A stretch of 47,822 nucleotides of DNA from an uncultured Lachnospiraceae bacterium (GCA_902793845.1 CADBFE010000001.1:83221-131042); one strand, 5' to 3'; counted from the first letter of the stretch, positions 35,304 through 44,232 are shown. Numbers and translations: made by a program. Notes: generated from the sequence alone by a model not told the origin.

Positions 35304-35505
35304 AGTAGCACCTGATTTATTTCCGAACCGATGCAACGCGTCGGGAAACTAGCCGTTAACAGCCCGTAACAATACGGCGCATGCGAGCCGTCAAAAACAG
35401 ACGTCTCGCAACCCTGCACCGCATAGCAACGGTCTGTAAACGCCGGATTTCCCCGCCCGCTAAATACGCATCGTTAATCGTTCGGAAACAAACTCAGGTG
35501 CTACT
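35304..35505. repeat. 202-bp imperfect palindromic element (MITE-like or structured RNA)
   Basis: Terminal 12-bp perfect inverted repeats AGTAGCACCTGA / TCAGGTGCTACT are followed inward by a second paired block (TTTCCGAA / TTCGGAAA) and further matches (CGGGAAAC with GGATTTCCCCG). Internal hairpins are ACGGC/GCCGT (35374-35391) and ACAGAC/GTCTGT (35397-35437). No coding sense, and no target-site duplication found. It lies between the VWA gene and an AT-rich accessory patch. Together with the hairpin at 35543 it fills the 324-bp gene-free stretch. Confidence 0.6.
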
Positions 35506-35542
35506 TGCTTGCAAAGGGAAGATAATTAATAACAAAAAACAT

Positions 35543-35587
35543 CCTCTCCATATGCCGGCGCATCGAAAAGGGCATGGAGAGGAAAAA
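35543..35587. terminator. Bidirectional terminator between VWA gene and XRE gene
   Basis: CCTCTCCA (35543-35550) pairs with TGGAGAGG (35575-35582), extended by TGCC/GGCA after a 2-nt bulge. There is an A-run on the left side and an A/T-rich run on the right. It can end transcripts from both the + strand and the converging - strand XRE gene. Confidence 0.7.
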
Positions 35588-35612
35588 TATTTATTTATCT
35601 GCAAGGGTGACT

Positions 35613-35864
35613 TTATTCTTTAGTTAGTTCTTCGAATGTTGTATTTAATACCTGACATAGTTTTTTGATTTCAATATCTGTTACATATCTCTTTTGTGTC
35701 TCAATTCTTGTAATAACATTTCTGTCCATATCGCATCCGATTAATTGAAGTTTTTTGGCAAGGTCTCTTTGAGATATTTTCTGTTCTTTTCTGATTTGTA
35801 TCAAATTTTCACTTATAAGATTTTTCTTGCCTTTTTTTACAACCTCTTGTCTCAAAATTTGCAC
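35613..35864 (-). CDS. XRE-family transcriptional regulator
   Basis: A small DNA-binding protein of about 83 residues. The Cro/CI-type HTH runs from LIQIRKEQKISQRDLAKKL through RNVITRIETQKRYVTDIEI to VLNTTFEEL. The start is uncertain. The frame opens at a TTG (35912), but the predicted - strand transcript begins about there, so a downstream GTG (35862-35864) or TTG (35853-35855) is more likely; neither has a good Shine-Dalgarno. It is divergent from the zinc-ribbon gene, with two identical 16-bp repeats between them that are likely its operators. Confidence 0.75.
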   Translation of the reverse strand: MQILRQEVVKKGKKNLISENLIQIRKEQKISQRDLAKKLQLIGCDMDRNVITRIETQKRYVTDIEIKKLCQVLNTTFEELTKE

Positions 35865-35894
35865 ATATACTACGACAGATAGTGGGTTTGAATG

Positions 35895-35910
35895 GTTGTA
35901 AAAGTGAGAC
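35895..35910. promoter_or_regulatory. Candidate operator repeat 1
   Basis: GTTGTAAAAGTGAGAC, an exact copy of the sequence at 35939-35954 (centre spacing 44 bp, about four helical turns). It overlaps the -35 of the + strand promoter. Confidence 0.65.
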
Positions 35911-35924
35911 AAATGCTATATAAT
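35896..35924 (+). promoter_or_regulatory. Promoter for the zinc-ribbon membrane gene
   Basis: TTGTAA (35896-35901), 17-nt spacer, perfect TATAAT (35919-35924). The -35 lies inside operator repeat 1. Confidence 0.65.
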
Positions 35925-35946
35925 TTTCGTAATGATATGTTGTAAA
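35918..35946 (-). promoter_or_regulatory. Promoter for the XRE gene
   Basis: On the - strand, TTTACA (35946-35941), 17-nt spacer, TTATAT (35923-35918). The -35 lies inside operator repeat 2, and its -10 overlaps the -10 of the + promoter. Confidence 0.55.
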
Positions 35947-35954
35947 AGTGAGAC
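35939..35954. promoter_or_regulatory. Candidate operator repeat 2
   Basis: An exact second copy of GTTGTAAAAGTGAGAC. It overlaps the -35 of the - strand promoter and lies just downstream of the predicted + strand start of transcription. Confidence 0.65.
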
Positions 35955-35999
35955 GTATCGTTTGGTATGTTTATAAAAAACTGAAATAAGGGGTGAAAA

Positions 36000-36779
36000 A
36001 TGGTAGAAGAATTAGATTTGGGTTTTGATACAGCAGATGGTTATACATCATACTCCACAGGAACAAATAAAAATATAGATACTGTATCTTCAGGAATATT
36101 GAATGACAATGTGAAAAAAGTGAGTGAAGACACAGAAAACTTGATTTGCCCTCAATGTGGCGCCAAAAACCATAAGGGATATAAGTTTTGCAAAAAATGT
36201 GGTAATCCATTAGCGGCAAATAAAAAGTCGAATGGATATGAAAAAAAATTTTGTACAAGGTGCGGAAGTCAGACGGATGCTTCGTCCGTATTCTGTCCTA
36301 AATGTGGTAACAAAATGATGGAAGGTGATTATTTAGGTTGTGTACCTAAGGATTATCACAAGGGATTTTTGTGGTCTCCGGGTAGAATTATTGCTTTAGT
36401 TTCAATCATTTTAACATTGATGGCGTCTTTTTTGCCATTTATGACAGTAACAGGATATAATGTGTCGTTATGGAATAAAAATTTTATCTGGCTGACTTTA
36501 ATAGGAGTATTAATTCTTTTAATTGCTATTCTTGAATTAGTACGAAATTCAAAGAACTTGTCTAAAGATATGATTGCTGTAGGAATAGTTTTTGCTATTG
36601 AAATAATTTTTCAATATATATTTAATCTTGAAAGACTTAGTGATTTTGATACTGGTTATGGAAATTATGATTTTAGCGGTTTATTATCTCCGGGTGTTGG
36701 TTTTTACATGTTAATTTTATCAAGCATCGGAATGATTATTTCAGGATTTGTAATTAAGTGTGATAACGAAAACGTTTAA
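36000..36779 (+). CDS. Double zinc-ribbon membrane protein
   Basis: 259 residues. Two four-cysteine zinc ribbons: CPQCGAKNHKGYKFCKKCG at about 50-68 and CTRCGSQTDASSVFCPKCG at about 84-102. About four membrane helices follow between residues 128 and 255. Base composition is clearly more AT-rich, and the codon use (TTA, ATT, AAT) differs from the neighbouring housekeeping genes, suggesting recent acquisition. AAGGGG precedes the ATG. Divergent from an XRE regulator that likely controls it. Function unknown. Confidence 0.78.
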   Translation: MVEELDLGFDTADGYTSYSTGTNKNIDTVSSGILNDNVKKVSEDTENLICPQCGAKNHKGYKFCKKCGNPLAANKKSNGYEKKFCTRCGSQTDASSVFCPKCGNKMMEGDYLGCVPKDYHKGFLWSPGRIIALVSIILTLMASFLPFMTVTGYNVSLWNKNFIWLTLIGVLILLIAILELVRNSKNLSKDMIAVGIVFAIEIIFQYIFNLERLSDFDTGYGNYDFSGLLSPGVGFYMLILSSIGMIISGFVIKCDNENV

Positions 36780-36865
36780 ATATGTATTAAAGTAAAAAGC
36801 AAAAATAAAATAGATTCTATTCTTAGTATTTCGTTATGAACTAATGAAATATATAGTAAATATGA

Positions 36866-36920
36866 AAAAATATCCCATTCGACACATTTGCTTGCAACCA
36901 GTGTCGGATGGGATATTTTT
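36866..36920. terminator. Bidirectional terminator between convergent genes
   Basis: Arms 36866-36885 and 36901-36920 form a 20-bp stem with a single G-U-type pair and a 15-nt loop. A5 on the left and T5 on the right serve both the + zinc-ribbon gene and the - strand exporter operon. Confidence 0.88.
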
Positions 36921-36941
36921 GTTGTGTATACGATATTTCAT

Positions 36942-38054
36942 CTATAGTTTTATGTAATAGTTCGGCAGGAACAGGAACGTAATGGGTTTAAGTGCAGGAA
37001 TAAGATCCGTGATGTTGAAGATGACGGGCGTGAATATAAAACACGCCATCAGATAAAACGGAAGTAGGGTGTAGAAAATGACGGGCTTTCTGATGATATG
37101 GCAGAGCAGGAAGTTGATAATGCATAAAAATCCGCAATAGCATGTCATGGCTGCGATTTCATATAAGACACCCTCACTGTTGCCACTTAGGATAATACAT
37201 ATCACACCGGCGATTCCAAGCAGGAATGTGGGGATGATTATAGAGAATGCGGAAAAGCGTATATAATTGGTCAGATAATTGCGACGCTCCCTGTAATAAT
37301 CAAGGACACCGAATACCGCTGCTATATTGATTATCATGGCTATAAGGCCGTTTAAAGAAGATGAGACAGGAGAAAACTCAGCGATGATCCGTGAGCCTCC
37401 TTCGCTGCCCTTAAGCTCTGCAAGGCGATCTAAATCCTCTTTATCAAGGATCTCCGAGCTGAATATAAAGTCCCCTTTAAGAGCAAACTGGGATGCATAT
37501 TCAAGAAAAGTATCCCGGATGTAATCTTCATCGATTCCGGCATCGTAAAGAGCATCCGCAGAACCGGCTTCACTCATAATATTAGCAGCAAGCTCCCTGC
37601 TCGTAATCTCATTAAATAAAAGAGAGAAGAATATCTCATTTGTGAGAAACTCAAGGGTAGTATCGGCATTTACAAATGTGGTGATGATACCGTCATCATC
37701 GCCGTCGAGTATTTTTGTATAAATATCTGACGGGATCACATATCCGCATGAAATCTTTGTGGTTGCAACCTGATTTTCAAGTTCATCAACATCTTCAAAT
37801 TCCTCAAATGTAAAGTAACCTTCATATTCATCAATGGCTGCGCGGATGATGTCAGATTCATCATGACGTTTGCCCGTATCCTCGATATGATATCCGATGA
37901 TGGAGGTAGGATCCTCGTTTTCTTCCGTAGTATGTATAAACATGCAAAAACCACCCACGAGGATCACGAGTATCCATAGCGAGGGTTTCATGACAAACCT
38001 TTTGGCGGTGATATAAAACTGTCTGAAAAATAATGATACCGGTCTATTTTTCAT
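36942..38054 (-). CDS. ABC-2 type exporter permease, second subunit
   Basis: 370 residues. One N-terminal helix (about 24-42), an acidic extracytoplasmic domain of about 190 residues, then about six helices from residue 235 to the end. The topology matches ABC2_membrane_3-type exporters. It overlaps the preceding permease by 11 bp. Last gene of a four-gene operon (zinc-ribbon protein, ATPase, permease, permease), so the two permeases probably form a heterodimer. Substrate unknown. Confidence 0.78.
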   Translation of the reverse strand: MKNRPVSLFFRQFYITAKRFVMKPSLWILVILVGGFCMFIHTTEENEDPTSIIGYHIEDTGKRHDESDIIRAAIDEYEGYFTFEEFEDVDELENQVATTKISCGYVIPSDIYTKILDGDDDGIITTFVNADTTLEFLTNEIFFSLLFNEITSRELAANIMSEAGSADALYDAGIDEDYIRDTFLEYASQFALKGDFIFSSEILDKEDLDRLAELKGSEGGSRIIAEFSPVSSSLNGLIAMIINIAAVFGVLDYYRERRNYLTNYIRFSAFSIIIPTFLLGIAGVICIILSGNSEGVLYEIAAMTCYCGFLCIINFLLCHIIRKPVIFYTLLPFYLMACFIFTPVIFNITDLIPALKPITFLFLPNYYIKL

Positions 38055-39402
38055 AGTTTGAATCCGTCCTTAATCTGATAACGTTTATTAATACAGCCGA
38101 AACAGCCAGTAACAGAGAGCATACTATACCGTATGTGACCATACCGGCCTTTGTGATCGATACGCCCTCTATGATCATCAAAAACAGCTTGTGGATATAC
38201 CATGCAGGGAGAAAAGTCATGATGCTTCTGAATGTTGCAGGGAAAAATGCTGAGGGGATGATGCATCCCGACAAAAGCATGAGGCCGGCAGCAAACATAA
38301 AGAATATCATGAGACTCTCCTCACTGTTTTTAATGAGGGAAATAATAAACATGACATAAGCAGATGAAAACAGTGCAAAGATTGCTATGATGGGGATCGC
38401 CTTTCCGTATGAAAGGTTTAAGCCCAGCATATTCGTCAGTCCGTACTCATTAAATATGTCATTAAAGTATTTGTCAAAAGCAAAATATACAAGAGAGTAT
38501 ACAGCTGTAAGTGTTACAAACTGAAATACAAAGAAGGAAACAAGGCGGATGATCGTAAATCCGACGATGCCGATACCCCTTGTCTTAAAGCATTTACAGA
38601 AAGACGGCTCGTAATCGGAGAGAGCCGGAGTAAAGGCAGATATAACAAGGAAAAGCATAAAAGTAAGTGCCGTAGCTGTATAAAATGATATTGGTGAGTT
38701 GGTAGTGGAGAAATCCACCGTTACCCTCTGATATACGGAATTTCTGTGCATGGCATAACTGAAATTGGACATATCTATATCATACATAGCTCCATAGAGA
38801 GAGCCGTCAAGTTCCGTATTTGTATAGATGTCATAAATGGCAAGCGAACTTGCCTGTGCAGCTGTTAACAGTCTTGCAAAAGAGTTTACAAGCTCAACAC
38901 ATATTACAGGGATATACTCGGAGTCATCCCTGACTATTATCTTTAGCTCTGCTGTCTGACATGTTTGTATTTTATTGAGATCATCCTGCCCAAGATAAAG
39001 GACGGCCAGAATCTGATTATTCTTTATGGCATTTAAAGCTTCATCTTCTTCCATAAATTTGAATTTAAGGAGGTCGCCTGTACCGGCAAACATATTTAGG
39101 AGCTTGTTGCCGCCTTCTTTATCATTTTCATTTTTCATAAAGAGACTGCTGGCAGAACCCATTACCTGATCGAGGATATCCTTGGCATATTTAAGGATTG
39201 TATTGTCCTCGTCAGGGCAGACTACAGCAATATAATTGGCATCTTTTTCTTTTTCGGTGGGAGAAAGCTTGTCATAGATCCTGTTAAGCATAAAAAGAGT
39301 ACATAAAGCAAGAAATACCACCAGCAGAAAAACAAGGATCATCTGGGGTATTCTCTTTATGAGAAGTTTAAACTGTAATAAAAAGAATCTGACTGCAATC
39401 AT
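38044..39402 (-). CDS. ABC-2 type exporter permease, first subunit
   Basis: 452 residues. N-terminal helix at about 20-40, an external domain of about 200 residues (including YIAVVCPDEDN), then six or so helices from about residue 235 (TALTFMLFLVISAF ... MFIISLI ... MIFFMFAAGLMLLSGCIIPSAFF). ABC-2 permease layout. It starts 6 nt after the ATPase stop and overlaps the next permease by 11 bp. Confidence 0.8.
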   Translation of the reverse strand: MIAVRFFLLQFKLLIKRIPQMILVFLLVVFLALCTLFMLNRIYDKLSPTEKEKDANYIAVVCPDEDNTILKYAKDILDQVMGSASSLFMKNENDKEGGNKLLNMFAGTGDLLKFKFMEEDEALNAIKNNQILAVLYLGQDDLNKIQTCQTAELKIIVRDDSEYIPVICVELVNSFARLLTAAQASSLAIYDIYTNTELDGSLYGAMYDIDMSNFSYAMHRNSVYQRVTVDFSTTNSPISFYTATALTFMLFLVISAFTPALSDYEPSFCKCFKTRGIGIVGFTIIRLVSFFVFQFVTLTAVYSLVYFAFDKYFNDIFNEYGLTNMLGLNLSYGKAIPIIAIFALFSSAYVMFIISLIKNSEESLMIFFMFAAGLMLLSGCIIPSAFFPATFRSIMTFLPAWYIHKLFLMIIEGVSITKAGMVTYGIVCSLLLAVSAVLINVIRLRTDSNYEK

Positions 39403-39408
39403 GATGTA

Positions 39409-40113
39409 TTAAAAAAGTGAAATCAGTTTATCTACGGGCATACCGGGCTCATGCTCTGTAATATGTCCGCTTTTTAAGATCATATATCTGTCACACAGAG
39501 ACAGCTCGGCCTCTTCATGGGTAGTTAAGAGGATGGTGCCGCCCTTTTTATTGTACTCTGCAAGGTACTTTGCTATATCCTGTTTGCAGGGCAGATCGAG
39601 GGCTGCAGATGGCTCGTCAAGGAGGAGTATCCTCGGTAAGTTGATGAGACCGATGGCAATAGAGAGACGTCGCTTCATTCCGCCAGACAGTTTTGATACG
39701 GTTCTTTTTAAATAACTGTCAATACCGAGCATCTGTATGAGATCGCTCTGTATTGTCTTTTTTAATTCACTGCCTGAACCCTTATACCAGAGGAGGAGAT
39801 TGTCATATCCGTTTAATGTATTTATGAGCGGATTCTCCTGGGGTACATATCCTATAAGTGATGATCTGCCGGAGGCCCTTAAGTTGCATACAGTACCGTC
39901 CGGAAATGAGAGAGTGCCCGCAGCAGCTTTTTTTGAGCCGGCCAGTATTGTCATCAGCGTTGATTTACCGCATCCGTTTGCCCCAAGGAGAGCATAGCAT
40001 TTGCCGGACTCCATGGAGAAACCGATATCATCAAGGATTGTCCTCTTGCCGTAGCTGAAGGATACGTTTGACAGAGTATACATTTGTGTATTTTGTGTCT
40101 TTTCAGTACTCAT
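39409..40113 (-). CDS. ABC transporter ATP-binding protein
   Basis: 234 residues. Walker A GANGCGKST at about 44-52, Q-loop YVPQENPLI, signature LSGGMKRRLSIA, Walker B ILLLDEPSAALD, H-loop TTHEEAEL. Closely similar in layout to the interrupted ATPase at 47021 (YVPQGTPLIEEL, MSGGMKKRLSIG, ILLLDEPTAALD), so the two exporters in this window are paralogous. Starts 8 nt after the zinc-ribbon protein stop. Confidence 0.92.
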   Translation of the reverse strand: MSTEKTQNTQMYTLSNVSFSYGKRTILDDIGFSMESGKCYALLGANGCGKSTLMTILAGSKKAAAGTLSFPDGTVCNLRASGRSSLIGYVPQENPLINTLNGYDNLLLWYKGSGSELKKTIQSDLIQMLGIDSYLKRTVSKLSGGMKRRLSIAIGLINLPRILLLDEPSAALDLPCKQDIAKYLAEYNKKGGTILLTTHEEAELSLCDRYMILKSGHITEHEPGMPVDKLISLF

Positions 40114-40121
40114 TTTTTTAC

Positions 40122-42155
40122 TTAATAAAAATATTCCTTAAACATATTATAGAGAGGTGATGACATTGCATTTTGCATCAGTTCCTGGCCGAGAGCCTCA
40201 AAGTCATCTTCATCCATCTTGAATATCTCGTACTTGGTTCCCTTAGGTCCGGGTACATCATCATCAAGAACACTGATAATAAATGAACCCTTGAATGTTA
40301 CTGAGTATTTGCCGCTACCGTCACCAAATTGTAATTTGAGTGAATCATATTCAAGGTCAATCTCGGTATCTGTTGATGAGAGAGTACCTTCTGACTCTAC
40401 GGATATCTTTGAATCTGAACCTTCAAATGACACAGAACCGGATACTTCATACTCTGTAGAATCCATATTGTACATGTAGTCAGCATCCGCTGAAAGTACA
40501 TTTTCAGAGCCTGAGAACATATTTAAACTGTATGTACCTTCTGTCTGGGTTTTAGTTGATTCTCCGTCGTTTTCAATGATAAGTTCAACAGAATCATCAG
40601 GATCGTCAGCATCTCCACAATAGAAATCAAGCATCATTACATCTGTGGGAACGTTTCCACCGAGAAATTCTCCGTATATATCATATTCCAATTCTACGTC
40701 TTCAAACTCAAATACGTCATTAAGGGAGAGTGCTACGAGAGTTCCCTTTTTCTCATTGATGTAAACTGTCATGGTAAATTCATCAGGGAAGTATTCATCA
40801 ATCATGTCTGTTGCATCATCAAACATGTCATCAAACATGTCTTCGATATCGTCATACTCCTTGCCCTGGTATGTCAGATAACGATCCTCTGTTATATCAT
40901 ATTCAGCCATGAGTGATTCAAATAATTTTATGGAAAAAGGACGGAGCCCTTCATAGAAAGTGATGAGAGCCTCCTTTGTCAGTGTTACTTCATATGAGTT
41001 GCACTTTACATCTTTGCCATCAATTTCAAATACAGAGTATTCTCCTGTTGATTCAACGGTAATATCGTCATAAAGGTTTACGATGGGCTCAATATATTCA
41101 TGATTTTCCTTGAAAGGGTTGAAGTCATGCTCTTTAGCTTTTTCATATGAATCAAAAATATTGAATTTAATCTGTTTAAAAATATCAGCCTGTTCAGCCG
41201 GTGCTGATCCGAGAGAGCCTGCAAAGTAAGGAGAAGAAAGGATGTCCGAACCAAGCTTTTCCGAGTCAAATGTTAAATATCCTGAGAGGAAATTGTTCTC
41301 TGTAAATGATATGTCTGAATCATTAAGGAATACATCAAAGTCAATAAGCTTTGTACCATTAAATTTACCGCCGAGATTCATATATATCTCACGGTTATCC
41401 ATGTCCACATCCGAGTGAACAGTGAGGCCTGCTCCGTATGCCATGGAGATATCCTGAGGCAGTGAAGCTTTGTCGAGAGTCATATCAAAATCGAGACTGA
41501 AAGGACCCTGGATCATTTCATCATACTGGCTCTTTATATCTGAAAATGTTACATATTCTGAATTTTTGGATTCTGTATAGCCTGAAAGTTCGGCTATGAT
41601 ATTGTTTGTACCGAAGGTGTTTACAAAAGCCTTAACAACTCTCTGCTTGGGGGTAGAGAATATATTTGTAAAGAAAAACAGGAATGCATATATACCCGCG
41701 CAAAGTATAAGGACCAGAAGTATTATGAGTACTGCAATACCTGCGTTTCCACCAGAGCTTTCCTTATTCTGTTTCTTGGCCTCTTTAGCAGCCGCTTTTG
41801 CAGCCTTGGCATCAGCCTTCTGCTGAGCCTTAATCTCCTTTGCGGTCATTGCTGCAATATTTGGAGCGGGAGTATCCGAAACAGAAGTGTGAGAGGGCTC
41901 TACAGCAGCAGGGGCATCACTCTCAACAAGGCTGAGGATTTCTTCTTTGACATCCTCGGTTTTAGGTTCTTCTGCTTTTGTTTCATCAGTTTTTATTTCT
42001 TCGGTTTTAATTTCTTCAGATTTTGTTTCTTCTGACTTTACTTCCTCTGCTTTGTTCTCTTCAATTTCGGGCATTTTAGCTCCGCAAGATTCACAGAATT
42101 TAGATGTTATTTTGTTTTCTTTTCCGCATACCGGACAAAACTGTTTATCACTCAT
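40122..42155 (-). CDS. Zinc-ribbon single-span membrane protein heading an ABC exporter operon
   Basis: 677 residues. An N-terminal zinc ribbon (CPVCGKENKITSKFCESCG, residues 7-25) is followed by a Glu/Lys/Thr-rich repeat region (units like KSEETKSEEIKTEEIKTDET), an Ala/Lys-rich stretch, one membrane helix near 141-168, and an acidic ectodomain of about 500 residues rich in Asp, Ser and Tyr with beta character. The ribbon is therefore cytoplasmic and the C-terminal domain outside. GGGAGGA precedes the ATG. First gene of the operon with the ATPase and two permeases; a sensor or substrate-delivery role is possible but unproven. Confidence 0.8.
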   Translation of the reverse strand: MSDKQFCPVCGKENKITSKFCESCGAKMPEIEENKAEEVKSEETKSEEIKTEEIKTDETKAEEPKTEDVKEEILSLVESDAPAAVEPSHTSVSDTPAPNIAAMTAKEIKAQQKADAKAAKAAAKEAKKQNKESSGGNAGIAVLIILLVLILCAGIYAFLFFFTNIFSTPKQRVVKAFVNTFGTNNIIAELSGYTESKNSEYVTFSDIKSQYDEMIQGPFSLDFDMTLDKASLPQDISMAYGAGLTVHSDVDMDNREIYMNLGGKFNGTKLIDFDVFLNDSDISFTENNFLSGYLTFDSEKLGSDILSSPYFAGSLGSAPAEQADIFKQIKFNIFDSYEKAKEHDFNPFKENHEYIEPIVNLYDDITVESTGEYSVFEIDGKDVKCNSYEVTLTKEALITFYEGLRPFSIKLFESLMAEYDITEDRYLTYQGKEYDDIEDMFDDMFDDATDMIDEYFPDEFTMTVYINEKKGTLVALSLNDVFEFEDVELEYDIYGEFLGGNVPTDVMMLDFYCGDADDPDDSVELIIENDGESTKTQTEGTYSLNMFSGSENVLSADADYMYNMDSTEYEVSGSVSFEGSDSKISVESEGTLSSTDTEIDLEYDSLKLQFGDGSGKYSVTFKGSFIISVLDDDVPGPKGTKYEIFKMDEDDFEALGQELMQNAMSSPLYNMFKEYFY

Positions 42156-42287
42156 TAATCAATCCTCCCGTAACAAAATATTTAATACAATAACTGTATA
42201 TATTTACTTTGTTCCACACAAAAATAATTATATCAATTTTTTAGCTAAAATCCAAATAATAGGGATGTTTAACCCGCTAAAGCCTTA

Positions 42288-42317
42288 TTGACTTTTCATT
42301 GGATAAAAGGTTATCAT
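42288..42317 (+). promoter_or_regulatory. Promoter for the UvrD-like helicase
   Basis: TTGACT (42288-42293), 18-nt spacer, TATCAT (42312-42317), within the 238-bp divergent gap between 42155 and 42394. Nothing else was recognised in that gap. Confidence 0.5.
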
Positions 42318-42393
42318 AAACATGTCTGAAAAAGGCGGTATTTCACCGCAATTGTTTCCCAAATAAATAATATTTATTTGAAGGTTTTTTAGT

Positions 42394-44226
42394 ATGCAAA
42401 AAGAAAATATGGATGGTGTAAACGAAGACCAGTTTATGGCTATTACTCATGTGGACGGACCTATGATGGTACTGGCAGGGCCCGGCACGGGAAAAACTTT
42501 TGTGATCACGAGGCGATTACGTTATCTGTGCGAGGATTGTAATATTCCGGGTGAAAATATACTTGTGATAACTTTTACCAAACCTGCAGCAACTGAAATG
42601 CAGGAACGGTTTGACAAACTGATGGGGGAAAAATATTACCCGGTTACATTTGGGACTTTTCATGCAGTTTATTATCATATCCTGCGCAGCTGCCCGGGAT
42701 ATGAAGACCTCAATATAGTATCCGAAAAAGAAAAGAGGATATTTCTGAAAACTGTAATCGACAATCTGGGTCTGGAGATAACAGACAGCAGTATCAGGGA
42801 GATGATACTCGGAGATATATCAAAAGTAAAAAATGACGGATCCGATCCGGCATCATATTCTGACGGATACTTAAATGCCGAAGAGTTTTCTGCTGTATAT
42901 GATGATTACTGCAGGATGATGAAGGCAGAAAAAAAGATAGATTTTGATGATATGGTACTTGAGTGTTACAGGCTGTTATCAAATGATAAAAAGTTACTGG
43001 AAGAATGGCGGGAAAACTACAAATATATTCTGATAGATGAGTTTCAGGATATTAACAGGATGCAGTTTGAGGTTATCAGGATGATAGCGAGTCCGTTAAA
43101 CAATCTGTTTATTGTAGGGGATGATGATCAGTCCATATACGGATTTCGCGGATCCGAGCCGGGTATCATGCTTGGATTTCCCGGTGAGTATAAAGAATGT
43201 AAAAAGGTTAATCTGAAAAACAATTACAGGAGTACGGCTGATATTCTTGATAAGGCATCAGCCTTTATTAAGCTTAATGAAAAAAGATTTGATAAAAAAC
43301 TGATATCTGCAAAGGGAAAAGGCAACGATGTATCGATACTTTCATTTAAGACTGCGGAGGCAGAATATGAATTTATATTAAAGGTGATCAGTACGGCAAA
43401 GAGAACGGGCTCGTACAGGGATGTGGCTCTTATATTCAGAACAAATATGCTGGCAAGGGTTGTGACCCAGATACTGGCTAAAAACAAAATACCTTACTAC
43501 TTTAAAGATAAGCCGAGAAGCTTTACGGACCACTTTGCCTGCGCAGATATACTTTCGATCATGAGATTTGCACACGGGGAAAATACAAGGGAAAATTTTT
43601 TTAAGTTTATGAACAAACCCGTCAGGTATATCAGCCGTGAACTTATTAAGTATGAGAAAGTCGAACTAAAAATACTCGTTAAATATAAGACTCTTAAACC
43701 ATATCTTAGAAAAAATATTCAGAAACTCATATGGGATCTGGAGAGAGTCGGTAAAATGGAGCCTTATGCTGCGATCAATTACATACGGAAAGGCATGGGC
43801 TACGAGGGCTGGCTGATGAAATATGCGAGAGAAAATAAATATAATCTTGAGGAAATAAGTGAAGTCCTTGATATGATGACATCCGCTGCCATGCAGTATG
43901 ACTCTTATGAAGCATTTATGGAGTATATAGAGGATTACAAAGAGATGCTCGAGGATGCGGGGGAGGACAATTGTGACGAAGACAGGGTCACAATAATTAC
44001 AATGCACAGCTCAAAAGGGCTTGAGTATAAAACAGTCATACTTCCGGACTTAAATGAAGGTCTCGTACCTCAGGCTAAAGCCAGACGCAGGGAAGAGATA
44101 GAAGAGGAACGCCGTGTATTTTACGTAGCTATGACCAGGGCGAAAGAGAATCTGTTTCTCACTTATCCCGAAAAAAAGGGAAATTATAAAATGAGCCCCA
44201 GCAGATTTTTGAGAGAGATAAAATAA
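42394..44226 (+). CDS. UvrD/Rep-family (SF1A) DNA helicase
   Basis: 610 residues, a 3'-5' type helicase. Motifs in order: Q-motif NEDQFMAI, Ia/Walker A AGPGTGKTF (28-36), II LIDEFQDIN, III GDDDQSIYGFRGSEP, IV YRDVALIFRTN, V TMHSSKGLEYKTVILP, VI YVAMTRAKE. It is about 110 residues shorter than typical PcrA, mainly lacking the long C-terminal tail. Probably repair or replication accessory. It is followed by a terminator hairpin; its single-gene unit lies between two exporter regions. Confidence 0.92.
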   Translation: MQKENMDGVNEDQFMAITHVDGPMMVLAGPGTGKTFVITRRLRYLCEDCNIPGENILVITFTKPAATEMQERFDKLMGEKYYPVTFGTFHAVYYHILRSCPGYEDLNIVSEKEKRIFLKTVIDNLGLEITDSSIREMILGDISKVKNDGSDPASYSDGYLNAEEFSAVYDDYCRMMKAEKKIDFDDMVLECYRLLSNDKKLLEEWRENYKYILIDEFQDINRMQFEVIRMIASPLNNLFIVGDDDQSIYGFRGSEPGIMLGFPGEYKECKKVNLKNNYRSTADILDKASAFIKLNEKRFDKKLISAKGKGNDVSILSFKTAEAEYEFILKVISTAKRTGSYRDVALIFRTNMLARVVTQILAKNKIPYYFKDKPRSFTDHFACADILSIMRFAHGENTRENFFKFMNKPVRYISRELIKYEKVELKILVKYKTLKPYLRKNIQKLIWDLERVGKMEPYAAINYIRKGMGYEGWLMKYARENKYNLEEISEVLDMMTSAAMQYDSYEAFMEYIEDYKEMLEDAGEDNCDEDRVTIITMHSSKGLEYKTVILPDLNEGLVPQAKARRREEIEEERRVFYVAMTRAKENLFLTYPEKKGNYKMSPSRFLREIK

Positions 44227-44232
44227 AAAAAC

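Noticed and set aside
35304..35505. Integron attC site
   Set aside because: It lacks the paired RYYYAAC/GTTRRRY core arrangement, and there is no integrase in the window.
35381..35623. 80-codon frame on the + strand
   Set aside because: It spans the palindromic element and a terminator, has no Shine-Dalgarno and no protein-like pattern.
35910..35912. TTG at 35912 as the start of the XRE gene
   Set aside because: It would lie at or before the predicted - strand transcription start and would place an operator inside the coding region.
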